This document shows positions 30,822 to 39,198 of a stretch of DNA of 64,000 nt, piece after piece. Under the pieces are notes generated by a model, which worked only from the letters and a program-made list of their open reading frames with translations, was not told where the DNA came from and did not search any database. How positions within the stretch are numbered: position 1 is the first letter of the stretch; each line of letters starts with the position of its first letter. Location of the stretch: positions 186,001-250,000 of the forward strand of contig JBFWVM010000005.1 of the NCBI GenBank assembly GCA_050246735.1. Direction: 5' to 3'. Both the position numbers and the translations under genes were made by a program. The stretch is from Taklimakanibacter sp050246735. GTDB lineage: Bacteria > Pseudomonadota > Alphaproteobacteria > Rhizobiales > Aestuariivirgaceae.

Positions 30822-33230
30822 TCAGCTCCTCAGTACCCCCCCGGTCGCCTTGTGGACCTGCGCCACGACCTTCTTCGACAGCTCTTCGATCTCTTCTTCC
30901 GTCAGCGTCTTCTCGCGCGGCTGGATGGTCACTTCGATGGCAAGCGACATCTTGCCCTCGTCGAGCGAGCCGCCGGCGAAGCGGTCGAAGACGACGACGT
31001 CGGCGATGAGCTGCCGGTCGGCGCCCCTGGCGGCTTTCACGAGCTTGTCGGCCTCGATGGCCTGATCGAGCACGAAGGCGAAATCGCGCTTCACCGCCAT
31101 GAGGTCGGAGGCGTTGAGGGCCGGCCGCGTGTTGCCCCTGCCCTTGGGCTGAGGGATCGCGCTCAGTATCGCCTCGAAGGCGACGAGGGGGCCCTTCACG
31201 TCGAACTCGGCCAGCACGCGCGGATGGATCTCGCCGAAAGTCGCGAGCTTGTTCTGGGGTCCCATCTGGATCGTGCCCGAGCGCCCCGGATGATACCAGG
31301 AAGGCGCTTCCGCCGCGATCTGCATCGTCGCGACCGGAGCGCCCGCCGCGTCGAGCACGGCGAGGGCATCGGCCTTGGCGGTGAACACGTCGACCGCGCG
31401 CTCGCCCTTGAGCCAGTTGCGCGGCACCTCGTTGCCGCGGCGGATGCCGGCGGCTCTCAGCGTCTCGTCCTCCGGCCGGTCGCCGGCATAGGCCTGGCCC
31501 ACCTCGAACAGCCCGAGGTCGAGGAAGCCGCGCGCCATGTTGCGCGCGGCGGCCGCGATGAGATTGGGCAACAGGGAAGGCCGCATGTCGGAGAGCTCGG
31601 ACGAGATCGGATTGGCGAGCACCAGGGCCCGGTTGCGCTGGCCGTTGCCGAAGAGCCGCGCCTGCGCCTCGGGCAGGAACGACCAGGTCACGGCTTCGTT
31701 GAGGCCGCGTGCGGCGAGGGTGCGCCGCGCCTGGATCATCCGCCGCTGCAGGGGGGTGAGCACCGGTCTCGCGACGGCCGAGAGCCTCGGCATCTCGGCG
31801 AAGGGCACATTGTCGAGGCCGTAGATGCGGCAGACCTCCTCGACGAGGTCGGCCTCGCCCTGAACGTCCGGGCGCCAGGACGGCACCGCGCACAGGAGGC
31901 CGTCCGGCTTGTCGGCGGCGTCGAAGCCCAGCGCTGTGAGGATTTCCTTCTGCCGCGGTTCCGAGACCTCGACCCCGCCGAGGCCGGCGACGCGGCCGCG
32001 GCGCAGGAGATAGCTGCGCGACGTGTCGGGAACGCGTCCGGCGATCACCAGCTCGGAGGGCTCGCCGCCGCACAGATCGAGGATCATCTGCGAGCCGAGC
32101 TCGATGCCGTGCTGGGTGAAAGCGGGATCGACGCCGCGTTCGAAGCGGTAGCGCGCATCCGACTGGATGCCGAGCTTGCGCCCGGTCGCCGCGGTGCGGA
32201 CGGGATCGAAATAGGCAGCCTCGAGGAAGACATTGACGGTCGCCTCCGAGCAGCCGCTGTCCGCCCCGCCGATGATGCCGCCCAGCGCTTCCGGGGCGCG
32301 CTCGTCGGCAATGACCGTCATGCTCGCATCGAGCCAGTAGGTCCTGCCGTCGAGGGCCTTCAGATACTCGCCGCGGCGCGCGAGACGCGCATGGATCGAG
32401 CCCTTGATCTTGTCGGCGTCGAAGACGTGCAGCGGGCGGTTATAGGCGAAGGTGATGTAGTTGGTGACATCGACCAGGGCCGAGATCGGCCGCAGGCCGA
32501 TCGCCGTGAGCCGAGTCTGCAGCCATTTGGGCGAGGGGCCGTTCTTCACACCCTTGAAATAGCGGCCGACGAACAAGGGGCAGGGCGTCTCGTCGCCGCC
32601 GTCGAAGAGGAGCGACACCCCGACCGGCGAGCGGAAGCGCCCCTGGATGGCGGGCGTCTTGAGCGGCTTGAGCTTGCCCAGCCCCTTGGCGGCGAGGTCG
32701 CGTGCGATGCCGTAGATGCCGAGCGCATCCGGCCGGTTCGGCGTGACCTTGATATAGATCATCGGATCGCCGAGGCCGAGCGCCTGCGCCGCCGGCGTGC
32801 CGATCGGCACCGACTTGTCGAGCTCGATGATGCCGTCATGCTCGTCGGAGATCATGAGCTCGCGCTCGGAGACCAGCATGCCGTTCGATTCGACGCCACG
32901 GATGACGCCCTTGCCGAGCGTCATGTTGGTGCCGGGAATGAAGGAGCCGGGCGGCGCGAAGATCGCCTTCATGCCGGTCCTGGCATTGGGCGCGCCGCAG
33001 ACGACCTGCACGAGGCCGGAGCGGGTGACGACATCGCAGACCTGCAGGCGGTCGGCGTCGGGATGCTTGCGCGCTTCCTTCACATAGGCGACGGTGAAGG
33101 GCAGAAGCGGCTTGCTCTTGTCGTCGACCGCCTCGACCTCGAGGCCGATGCCGTAGAGTCCCTCGACGATCTGGTCGAGGCCGGCCTGCGTGTCGAGATA
33201 GTCCTTGAGCCAGGCGAGGGTGAATTTCAT
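30822..33230 (-). CDS. pheT: phenylalanine--tRNA ligase beta subunit
   Basis: 802-aa subunit of the (alpha-beta)2 PheRS. Starts MKFTLAWLKDYLDTQAGLDQ; the EMAP/OB tRNA-binding domain (VCDVVTRSGLVQVVCGAPNA) follows, then B3/B4 editing and B5 domains, and the C-terminal ferredoxin-fold anticodon-binding domain (near PALNASDLMAVKRDFAFVLD). Start 33230 overlaps the pheS stop by 4 nt; an open frame continues upstream into pheS but is not coding. Confidence 0.96.
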   Translation of the reverse strand: MKFTLAWLKDYLDTQAGLDQIVEGLYGIGLEVEAVDDKSKPLLPFTVAYVKEARKHPDADRLQVCDVVTRSGLVQVVCGAPNARTGMKAIFAPPGSFIPGTNMTLGKGVIRGVESNGMLVSERELMISDEHDGIIELDKSVPIGTPAAQALGLGDPMIYIKVTPNRPDALGIYGIARDLAAKGLGKLKPLKTPAIQGRFRSPVGVSLLFDGGDETPCPLFVGRYFKGVKNGPSPKWLQTRLTAIGLRPISALVDVTNYITFAYNRPLHVFDADKIKGSIHARLARRGEYLKALDGRTYWLDASMTVIADERAPEALGGIIGGADSGCSEATVNVFLEAAYFDPVRTAATGRKLGIQSDARYRFERGVDPAFTQHGIELGSQMILDLCGGEPSELVIAGRVPDTSRSYLLRRGRVAGLGGVEVSEPRQKEILTALGFDAADKPDGLLCAVPSWRPDVQGEADLVEEVCRIYGLDNVPFAEMPRLSAVARPVLTPLQRRMIQARRTLAARGLNEAVTWSFLPEAQARLFGNGQRNRALVLANPISSELSDMRPSLLPNLIAAAARNMARGFLDLGLFEVGQAYAGDRPEDETLRAAGIRRGNEVPRNWLKGERAVDVFTAKADALAVLDAAGAPVATMQIAAEAPSWYHPGRSGTIQMGPQNKLATFGEIHPRVLAEFDVKGPLVAFEAILSAIPQPKGRGNTRPALNASDLMAVKRDFAFVLDQAIEADKLVKAARGADRQLIADVVVFDRFAGGSLDEGKMSLAIEVTIQPREKTLTEEEIEELSKKVVAQVHKATGGVLRS

Positions 33231-34300
33231 GACGAGAGCCCTCCGGCGAGCGTCGGTACGGCCAGGGCGCGGAAACCATAGTGCCTGAGCCAGCGCAGGT
33301 CCGCCTCGAAGAAGGCGCGCAGGTCGGGGATGCCGTATTTGAGCATGGCGATGCGGTCGAGGCCCATGCCGAAGGCGAAGCCCTGATAGCGCTCGGGATC
33401 GAGCCCGCCGGCCTTGATCACATTGGGGTGCACCATGCCGCTGCCGAGGATTTCGAGCCACGACGTGCCCTGTCCGATCTTCACCTGGCCGCCCTCCCAT
33501 GAGCAGTTGATGTCGACTTCCATCGATGGCTCGGTGAAGGGGAAATGCGAGGCGCGGAAGCGCATCTTGACGTCGTCGATCTCGAAGAACGCTTTGCAGA
33601 ATTCGGCGAGCGCCCATTTGAGATGGCCGAGATGCGTCTCCTCGTCGACGACGAGGCCCTCGATCTGGTGGAACATCGGGGTATGGGTCTGGTCCGAGTC
33701 CGAGCGGAAGGTGCGCCCCGGCGCTATGATGCGGATCGGCGGCTTCTGCTCCAGCATGGTGCGGATCTGCACCGGCGAGGTATGGGTGCGCAGCAGCATG
33801 CGCGTGCCGTCGGCCTTGGGATGGAAGTAGAAGGTGTCGTGCTCCTGGCGGGCGGGATGCTCGGGCGGCATGTTGAGCGCGGTGAAGTTGTAGAAATCGT
33901 TCTCGATATGGGGGCCTTCGGCAACGGCGAAGCCGAGATCGCCCCAGATCTGCACGATCTCTTCCCACACCTGGCTCACCGGATGGATGGTGCCTTGCGT
34001 TTCGGGCCTGGCCGGCAGCGTCACGTCGATCTTCTCGGTGGCGAGCCTGGCTTCGAGCGTCTTGGCCTGAAGGGCGGCTTTGCGCGCGCCGATGGCCTCG
34101 GCGATCTTGTCCTTGAGGGCGTTGAGCTCGGCCCCGGCGGTCCGGCGCTCCTCCGGCGTCATGTCGGCGAGCGCTCTCATGCGCTCGGAGATGGCGCCCT
34201 TCTTGCCGAGCGCCGAGACGCGCAGGGATTCGAGCTCGGTCTCGTCGGCCGCGGTCGTGATGCCGTCGATCAGCGATTGTTCCAGGGTCTGCAGGCTCAT
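33227..34300 (-). CDS. pheS: phenylalanine--tRNA ligase alpha subunit
   Basis: 357-aa catalytic class-II synthetase subunit. N-terminal coiled coil (LEQSLIDGITTAADETELES), catalytic motifs HPVSQVWEEIVQIWGDLGF, RTHTSPVQIRTML, FRSDSDQTHTPMFHQIEG, and motif 3 GFAFGMGLDRIAMLKYGI. Start ATG at 34300; its ribosome-binding site is weak (GAAAG), and an intrinsic terminator hairpin lies only 17 nt upstream. Confidence 0.96.
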   Translation of the reverse strand: MSLQTLEQSLIDGITTAADETELESLRVSALGKKGAISERMRALADMTPEERRTAGAELNALKDKIAEAIGARKAALQAKTLEARLATEKIDVTLPARPETQGTIHPVSQVWEEIVQIWGDLGFAVAEGPHIENDFYNFTALNMPPEHPARQEHDTFYFHPKADGTRMLLRTHTSPVQIRTMLEQKPPIRIIAPGRTFRSDSDQTHTPMFHQIEGLVVDEETHLGHLKWALAEFCKAFFEIDDVKMRFRASHFPFTEPSMEVDINCSWEGGQVKIGQGTSWLEILGSGMVHPNVIKAGGLDPERYQGFAFGMGLDRIAMLKYGIPDLRAFFEADLRWLRHYGFRALAVPTLAGGLSS

Positions 34301-34317
34301 TTTTCGAACTTTCAACG

Positions 34318-34367
34318 AAAAGGCCGGGCCGCTGACGCCTTTGCGAGCGTCAACCGGGACCCGGCCT
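34318..34367 (-). terminator. terminator/attenuator between rplT and pheS
   Basis: On the minus strand AGGCCGGG and CCCGGCCT form an 8-bp outer stem around an inner GACGC/GCGTC stem, followed by TTT. It lies after rplT and ends 17 nt before the pheS start. It can end the rpmI-rplT transcript or act as a read-through control of pheST. No Phe-rich leader peptide is visible. Confidence 0.75.
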
Positions 34368-34390
34368 GAACCGATGGAGACGTGCGAGGC

Positions 34391-34744
34391 TCAGAGAGCC
34401 GCTTTCGCCTTTTCGACGAGAGCGGCGAAGGCCTGAGGCTCGCGCACGGCGAGATCGGCCAGAACCTTGCGGTCGATCTCGATACCGGCCTTGCCGAGCC
34501 CGTTGATAAATCGGCCATAGGTGAGGCCGAGCTCGCGGCTCGCCGCGTTGATGCGCTGGATCCACAGGGCGCGGAAGTTGCGCTTCTTGGTGCGCCGGTC
34601 GCGGTATTGATACTGCTGGGCCTTCTCCACCGCCTGGACGGCGACGCGGAAGATGTTCTTGCGCCGGTTGAAATAACCCGACGCGCTCTTGATGACTTTC
34701 TTGTGGGCGGCTCTGGCCGTCACACCACGCTTGACACGGGACAT
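34391..34744 (-). CDS. rplT: 50S ribosomal protein L20
   Basis: 117 aa, exact family length, rich in Lys/Arg: RVKRGVTARAAHKKVIKSAS, LWIQRINAASRELGLTYGRF. Binds 23S rRNA early in assembly. In other bacteria L20 also represses its own operon by binding the leader mRNA. 22 nt after rpmI. Confidence 0.98.
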   Translation of the reverse strand: MSRVKRGVTARAAHKKVIKSASGYFNRRKNIFRVAVQAVEKAQQYQYRDRRTKKRNFRALWIQRINAASRELGLTYGRFINGLGKAGIEIDRKVLADLAVREPQAFAALVEKAKAAL

Positions 34745-34766
34745 GTCTCAGACTCCTTGCAGCGGC

Positions 34767-34967
34767 TCAGCGGGCATAGGGCATGTGGATCTTGACCAGG
34801 CGCTCATCGCCCTCGGCCAGAATCATGGTGCCCCGCTGGTTGCGGATATGCTTGTTGCTGCGCTTGATCATGCCGTGGCGCTTGCCGGATTGCCCGGCCT
34901 TGACGCGGCCGGACGCCGTGACCTTGAATCGCTTCTTGGCCGACGATTTCGTCTTCAGCTTGGGCAT
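34767..34967 (-). CDS. rpmI: 50S ribosomal protein L35
   Basis: 66 aa, the normal length: PKLKTKSSAKKRFKVTASGR, then GQSGKRHGMIKRSNKHIRNQ. Start at 34967 has AAGGAC 7 nt upstream; a longer frame is not supported. First gene of rpmI-rplT; infC, which usually precedes it, lies about 2 kb away. Confidence 0.97.
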   Translation of the reverse strand: MPKLKTKSSAKKRFKVTASGRVKAGQSGKRHGMIKRSNKHIRNQRGTMILAEGDERLVKIHMPYAR

Positions 34968-34988
34968 TTCGCTGTCCTTTCGGTGCAC

Positions 34989-35027
34989 TAAAAGACCGCC
35001 CTGGCATGCCCTTTACAGGCCAGGCGG
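34989..35027 (-). promoter_or_regulatory. attenuator-like hairpin in the rpmI leader
   Basis: On the minus strand CCGCCTGGC (35027-35019) pairs with GCCAGGGCGG (35005-34996) with one bulged base, and is followed by TCTTTTA. It sits just upstream of the rpmI ribosome-binding site. A promoter-like TTGCAT-N17-CATAAC lies further upstream. The arrangement resembles leader-mediated control of L35-L20 operons. Confidence 0.5.
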
Positions 35028-35175
35028 CTCGAACGGCGCGGGTTATGGCGGAAAGGCCGGGAAAATGCAAGTGGCTGCCTGGCCCTCGAGGCGTTCGATG
35101 ACGCTGCGGCACGGCTTGATTGCCGGGTGCGCCAGGCCCCACACTCGGACAAGATCCGTCATTCCGCGAGGCCCG

Positions 35176-35877
35176 ATGTCCAAGCTCCGCTATACCTCCG
35201 CCTTGATCATCGGCTCGGGCTCGGGCCTCAGCGCCTCGTTGGCCAGGCTCCTGGCGAGCCAGGGCCTCAAGCTCGGCCTCGCCGCCCGCAACGTCCGGAA
35301 GCTCGCGGGCCTGGCCGCCGAGACCCGGGCCGCGACCTTCGCCTGCGACGCTGCCGATCCCGGCCAGGTCGAGACGCTCTTCAACGAGGCGGACAAGGCG
35401 ATCGGCGAGCCCGATGTCGTCATCTACAACGCCTCCGGCCGCCTGCGGGGCGCCATCACCGACCTCGATCCCGCGGCCGTCGAGCAGGCGATCGCGGTCT
35501 CGGCCTTCGGCGGCTTTCTTGCAGCACAGCAGGCGGCCAGGCGCATGCTGAAGCGCCGTCATGGCGCGATCCTGTTCACCGGCGCCACCGCCGGCGTCAA
35601 GGGCTATGCCCACTCCGCACCCTTTGCGATGGGCAAGTTCGCCCTGCGCGGGCTCGCCCAGAGCATGGCCCGCGAACTCGGTCCGCAGGGCATCCATGTG
35701 GCCCATTTCGTCATCGACGGCGGCATCCGCAACCCCGGGCGCGAGGAACCGCCGGACCGGCCGGACAGCATGCTAGATCCCGATGCGATCGCCCGGACCT
35801 ATCTCGATGTCATGATGCAGCCGCGCAGCGCCTGGACCTGGGAGATCGAGCTCAGGCCGTGGGTGGAGAAGTTCTGA
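35176..35877 (+). CDS. short-chain dehydrogenase/reductase family protein (atypical)
   Basis: 233-aa SDR-like protein. Cofactor loop GSGSGLSASLARLLASQG, NAG-like NASG motif and Ser in GATAGVKG are present, but the catalytic YxxxK motif reads FAMGK: Tyr is replaced by Phe while Lys is kept. Oxidoreductase activity is therefore doubtful or unusual. ATG at 35176 with GAGGC upstream. Divergent from rpmI. Confidence 0.8.
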   Translation: MSKLRYTSALIIGSGSGLSASLARLLASQGLKLGLAARNVRKLAGLAAETRAATFACDAADPGQVETLFNEADKAIGEPDVVIYNASGRLRGAITDLDPAAVEQAIAVSAFGGFLAAQQAARRMLKRRHGAILFTGATAGVKGYAHSAPFAMGKFALRGLAQSMARELGPQGIHVAHFVIDGGIRNPGREEPPDRPDSMLDPDAIARTYLDVMMQPRSAWTWEIELRPWVEKF

Positions 35878-35898
35878 CGCGGATGGCTGCGCGCCGGA

Positions 35899-36855
35899 TC
35901 ACGTCTCGTTCCCGCGCAGCGCCGCCCGCCGCGGCCTTTCGCGGACAGCGATGACGATGCCGGCGCAGACGACGAGCCCGACGCCCGCCAGGGTGGAAAT
36001 TCCGGGCAACTGGCTGAAGAACAGGAAGCCCCAGAGGATCGCCCAGGGGAGTGCTGTATATTCGAAGATCGCCGCGAGATTGGCTTCCGCCATGCGGTAG
36101 CCCTGGCCCAGGCAATAGATGCCCACCGTGGCGGCCGCGCCGCAGCCCAGCATGAGAAGGAGATCGTGCCCGGTCGGCCAGGCCCAGGCCCTGAGCAGGA
36201 AGGTGAGGCTCGGATGGCTCCACTGCGCGAACTCGCCGCCGCCGATGACGAGGCCGGCAAGGCCCGACAGGAGGAGGAACACGGCATTCACATAGACCGA
36301 CATGGTCGATGCCGACTCGGTGGCGCCTATGTGGCGGCCGTGCAACTGGGCCAGCGCATAGCAGAAGGCCGACAGCACCGGCAGCGCCACGGCCCATTCG
36401 AGCATGCCGAGGCCATCCTTCATCACGATGAGGACGCCGACGAAACCGAGGATGACGGCGAGCCAGCGGATCCTGCCGACCTTCTCGCCGAGCAGCGGCC
36501 CGGCGAGCGCCGTGATGAACAGGGGCGCGGCGAAGGAGATCGCCACCGCCATGGCCAGCGGCAGGGCTGCGATCCCGAGATAATAGGTCGTATAGGCCAG
36601 GAAGAAGACTGTGCCGCGCAGCACATGGGCGCCGATGCGCGGCGTATTGAGGCGGTGGAGGCCGGTCTCGAACCGGGCGATCAGCAAGGTGAACGGCAGG
36701 GCGAGAAGGCTTCTGATGAAGACGATCTCGTGCGCGGGATAGGTGGAGGAGATGCCTTTGATGATGAGATCCTGGAAGGTGAAGGCGAGGACCCCTACGC
36801 ACATGAATGCGACGCCGAAGAGCCGGCGGCGCTGCGCATCCTTGTCATCGGACAT
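35899..36855 (-). CDS. DMT-superfamily transporter (EamA domains)
   Basis: 318-aa membrane protein with about ten spans and two EamA repeats: LFGVAFMCVGVLAFTFQDLI at the start of repeat 1 and LPVLSAFCYALAQLHG opening repeat 2. Probably exports amino acids or other metabolites; substrate unknown. Start 36855 chosen over a TTG five codons upstream. The SDR gene converges on it (21-nt gap); it stands alone between rpmI and infC. Confidence 0.85.
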   Translation of the reverse strand: MSDDKDAQRRRLFGVAFMCVGVLAFTFQDLIIKGISSTYPAHEIVFIRSLLALPFTLLIARFETGLHRLNTPRIGAHVLRGTVFFLAYTTYYLGIAALPLAMAVAISFAAPLFITALAGPLLGEKVGRIRWLAVILGFVGVLIVMKDGLGMLEWAVALPVLSAFCYALAQLHGRHIGATESASTMSVYVNAVFLLLSGLAGLVIGGGEFAQWSHPSLTFLLRAWAWPTGHDLLLMLGCGAAATVGIYCLGQGYRMAEANLAAIFEYTALPWAILWGFLFFSQLPGISTLAGVGLVVCAGIVIAVRERPRRAALRGNET

Positions 36856-36933
36856 CGGGGGGAGCTCCAAATGAAGACCGCCCCATCGGGACGATGGAGC
36901 GGTCCACGTCTCCCCTTGCAGATAACAGACGGC

Positions 36934-37494
36934 CTATTTCGGCGCCAGCACCATGACGATCTGCCGGCCTTCGAACCGCGGCTCCGATTCGACCTTGGCG
37001 ATCTCGACCGTGTCGCCCTTGACCCGGTCGAGCAATTGCCGGCCGAGTTCCTGATGCGCCATCTCGCGGCCGCGGAAGCGCAGCGTGACCTTGACCTTGT
37101 CGCCTTCTTCGAAGAAGCGCTTCACCGCCTTCATCTTCACGTCGTAGTCGTGATCGTCGATCATCGGACGCATCTTGATCTCCTTGATCTCGATGATCTT
37201 CTGCTTCTTGCGGGCTTCGTTGGCCTTCTTCTGCTCCTGATATTTGAACTTGCCGTAATCGAGGATCTTGGCGACGGGCGGCTTCGCGTCGGGCGACACC
37301 TCGACCAGGTCGAGGCCGGCTTCTTCGGCCATCATGAGCGCCTGGCGGGTGGGAACGACGCCGTGGTTCTGGCCTTGGGCGTCGATGAGGCGGACTTCGC
37401 GCGCCTCGATGCGGTTGTTTATCTTGTGGCCCTCTTCCTTGTTCGGCTGGGGCTGAGCCGAGCGGCTGACTGGCCGGCGGGGTGCTATGCTCAA
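36934..37494 (-). CDS. infC: translation initiation factor IF-3
   Basis: 186 aa. N-domain NNRIEAREVRLIDAQGQNHG, linker with KFKYQEQKKANEARKKQ, C-domain VKVTLRFRGREMAHQELGRQ. No ATG lies at the expected place: the frame shows TTG at 37494 with AGGAGA 10-11 nt upstream, followed two codons later by ATA at 37488. Rare start codons are the known basis of IF-3 autoregulation, so either TTG or ATA may be used. Separated from rpmI-rplT by two genes. Confidence 0.95.
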   Translation of the reverse strand: MSIAPRRPVSRSAQPQPNKEEGHKINNRIEAREVRLIDAQGQNHGVVPTRQALMMAEEAGLDLVEVSPDAKPPVAKILDYGKFKYQEQKKANEARKKQKIIEIKEIKMRPMIDDHDYDVKMKAVKRFFEEGDKVKVTLRFRGREMAHQELGRQLLDRVKGDTVEIAKVESEPRFEGRQIVMVLAPK

Positions 37495-37603
37495 GTGGTC
37501 GTCGTCTCCTGGCTGGCGCCGGGGCATCCCAAAGCCCGCGGGCGCTGTTGCGAACCCTGTATAGACCGTGAAGATAGGGGGCAAGTCAAGGAGAGAGAAG
37601 AGG

Positions 37604-38413
37604 ATGCCGCAATTCGAGATGATGGAGGTCCGCCCCGGCGTCCGGATCGCCGTCGACCGGCATGAGCCGCACCATTGCGATGCGCGCGAGCCCGGCTTTC
37701 TGTGGCTGGGCGGTTTCAGATCCGACATGACCGGCGCGAAAGCGACGAGACTGAGGAAAGAGGCCGTGGCCGCCGGCCGCTTCTTCGTGCGGTTCGACTA
37801 TTCCGGCCACGGCCTGTCGGAAGGCCGCTTCGAGGACGGGACGGTATCGCTATGGCTCGCCGAGGCGGCCTCCGTCCTGGCGCTGGCCGGGGATCGGCCG
37901 ATGATCCTCATCGGCTCGAGCATGGGCGGCTATCTGGCGTTGCTGCTGGCGAGAGAAGGGATCGCGTCCCTCGCAGGCCTCGTCCTGGCGGCGCCCGCCA
38001 TCGACATGACCGCGGCGCTCATGGAGCCCGAGATCGCGGCCGATGCGCAAGCCCGCGCCGCCATCGCCGCAACCGGCGTATGGCTGCGGCCGAGCCCTTA
38101 TGGCGAGCCCTATCCGATCACGCGCGGTCTCATCACGGACGGGCGCAAGCACCTCCTGCTGAAGCAGGGGCTCGATCTCGCCTGTCCCTTGCGCATCCTG
38201 CATGGCGACCGCGATGCCGACGTGCCGTGGCAGCATGGCCTGAGGACGTTCGATGCGATCCGCTCGCCCGATGCGCAGTTCATCCTCATCAAGGAGGGTG
38301 ATCATCGCCTGTCGCGTGATCAGGACATTCTCGCTATCGGGCGCGCCGCCGAGGAGCTGGCCGCCGCTTACCGGGCGAGCGTCGCCAGCAATGCGGTGAG
38401 ACCTTCGCGATAG
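37604..38413 (+). CDS. alpha/beta hydrolase
   Basis: 269-aa serine hydrolase. Nucleophile elbow GSSMGGYLALLLAREG, acidic residue in HGDRDADVPW and histidine in EGDHRLSRDQD complete a catalytic triad. N-terminal region FLWLGGFRSDMTGAKATRL resembles ABHD10/palmitoyl-thioesterase-like proteins. Start 37604 has AAGGAGA upstream. Its 3' end overlaps the convergent epimerase gene by 46 nt. Confidence 0.82.
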   Translation: MPQFEMMEVRPGVRIAVDRHEPHHCDAREPGFLWLGGFRSDMTGAKATRLRKEAVAAGRFFVRFDYSGHGLSEGRFEDGTVSLWLAEAASVLALAGDRPMILIGSSMGGYLALLLAREGIASLAGLVLAAPAIDMTAALMEPEIAADAQARAAIAATGVWLRPSPYGEPYPITRGLITDGRKHLLLKQGLDLACPLRILHGDRDADVPWQHGLRTFDAIRSPDAQFILIKEGDHRLSRDQDILAIGRAAEELAAAYRASVASNAVRPSR

Positions 38414-39198
38414 GTCGGATGGATCAATCTGTAGCCGAGATCCTCCTTGATCCGCCGGTTCGAAACGCGCTTCGAGTCCGCATAGAAGCTCTTCGCCATG
38501 GGCGAGAGATCGGCCTCGTCGAAAGGGATTTCGGGCGGTGCCGGAATGCCCAGAAGCCTGGCGGCGAAGGCGACGACGTCTTGCGGCGGAGAGGGCTCGT
38601 CATCGCAGACATTGTAGGCTTGGCCGGGCTCCGGCCGGTCGATCGACGCGGCGAGGATGCCCGCAATGTCGTCGACATGGACGCGGCTGAAGACCTGGCC
38701 CGCTTTCACGATGCGCTTCGCCGTGCCGTCGAGCAGCGAGATGAGCTGGTTGCGGCCGGGGCCATAGATGCCGGCCAGGCGGAAGATGTGCAGCGGCAGG
38801 CCCACGGCGCGCCATGCGGTCTCGGCGGCGAGGCGGCGTTCGCCGCGTGCCGTCGTGGGAGCGAGCGGGGACGATTCATCCACCCAGTCGCCGCCCCGGT
38901 CGCCATAGACGCCGGTGGTCGAGAGATAGCCCGCCCAGCGCACGGAGGCCGCGAGCCGGACGAGGTCGTCGCGATGGCAGGCGAGCACGCGATCTCCCGT
39001 CTCGCCAGGCGGCACCGAGATCAGCAGGTGGGTGATGCCGGTGAAGGCCGATGGCGCGAGCGGCCGGGTGCCGTCGAAGGCGAGGCTGCCATGGTCGCCG
39101 GCGCGGCTGGTGCCGGTGACGGTCCAGCCTTGCGGTCTGAGGCGCCGCGCCAGGGCTTGCGCCGAAAAGCCGAGACCGAAGCAGAAGAGATGGGGCAT
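38368..39198 (-). CDS. NAD-dependent epimerase/dehydratase-like protein (YeeZ type)
   Basis: 276-aa extended-SDR-like protein. N-terminus HLFCFGLGFSAQALARRLRP is a dinucleotide-binding fold with FGLGFSA in place of the usual GxxGxxG. The motif YLSTTGVYGDRGGDWVDESS is typical of YeeZ-like proteins, with FRLAGIYGPGRNQLISLLDG following. Function unproven. It begins immediately after the queG stop (no gap), so the two are co-transcribed. Confidence 0.78.
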   Translation of the reverse strand: MPHLFCFGLGFSAQALARRLRPQGWTVTGTSRAGDHGSLAFDGTRPLAPSAFTGITHLLISVPPGETGDRVLACHRDDLVRLAASVRWAGYLSTTGVYGDRGGDWVDESSPLAPTTARGERRLAAETAWRAVGLPLHIFRLAGIYGPGRNQLISLLDGTAKRIVKAGQVFSRVHVDDIAGILAASIDRPEPGQAYNVCDDEPSPPQDVVAFAARLLGIPAPPEIPFDEADLSPMAKSFYADSKRVSNRRIKEDLGYRLIHPTYREGLTALLATLAR

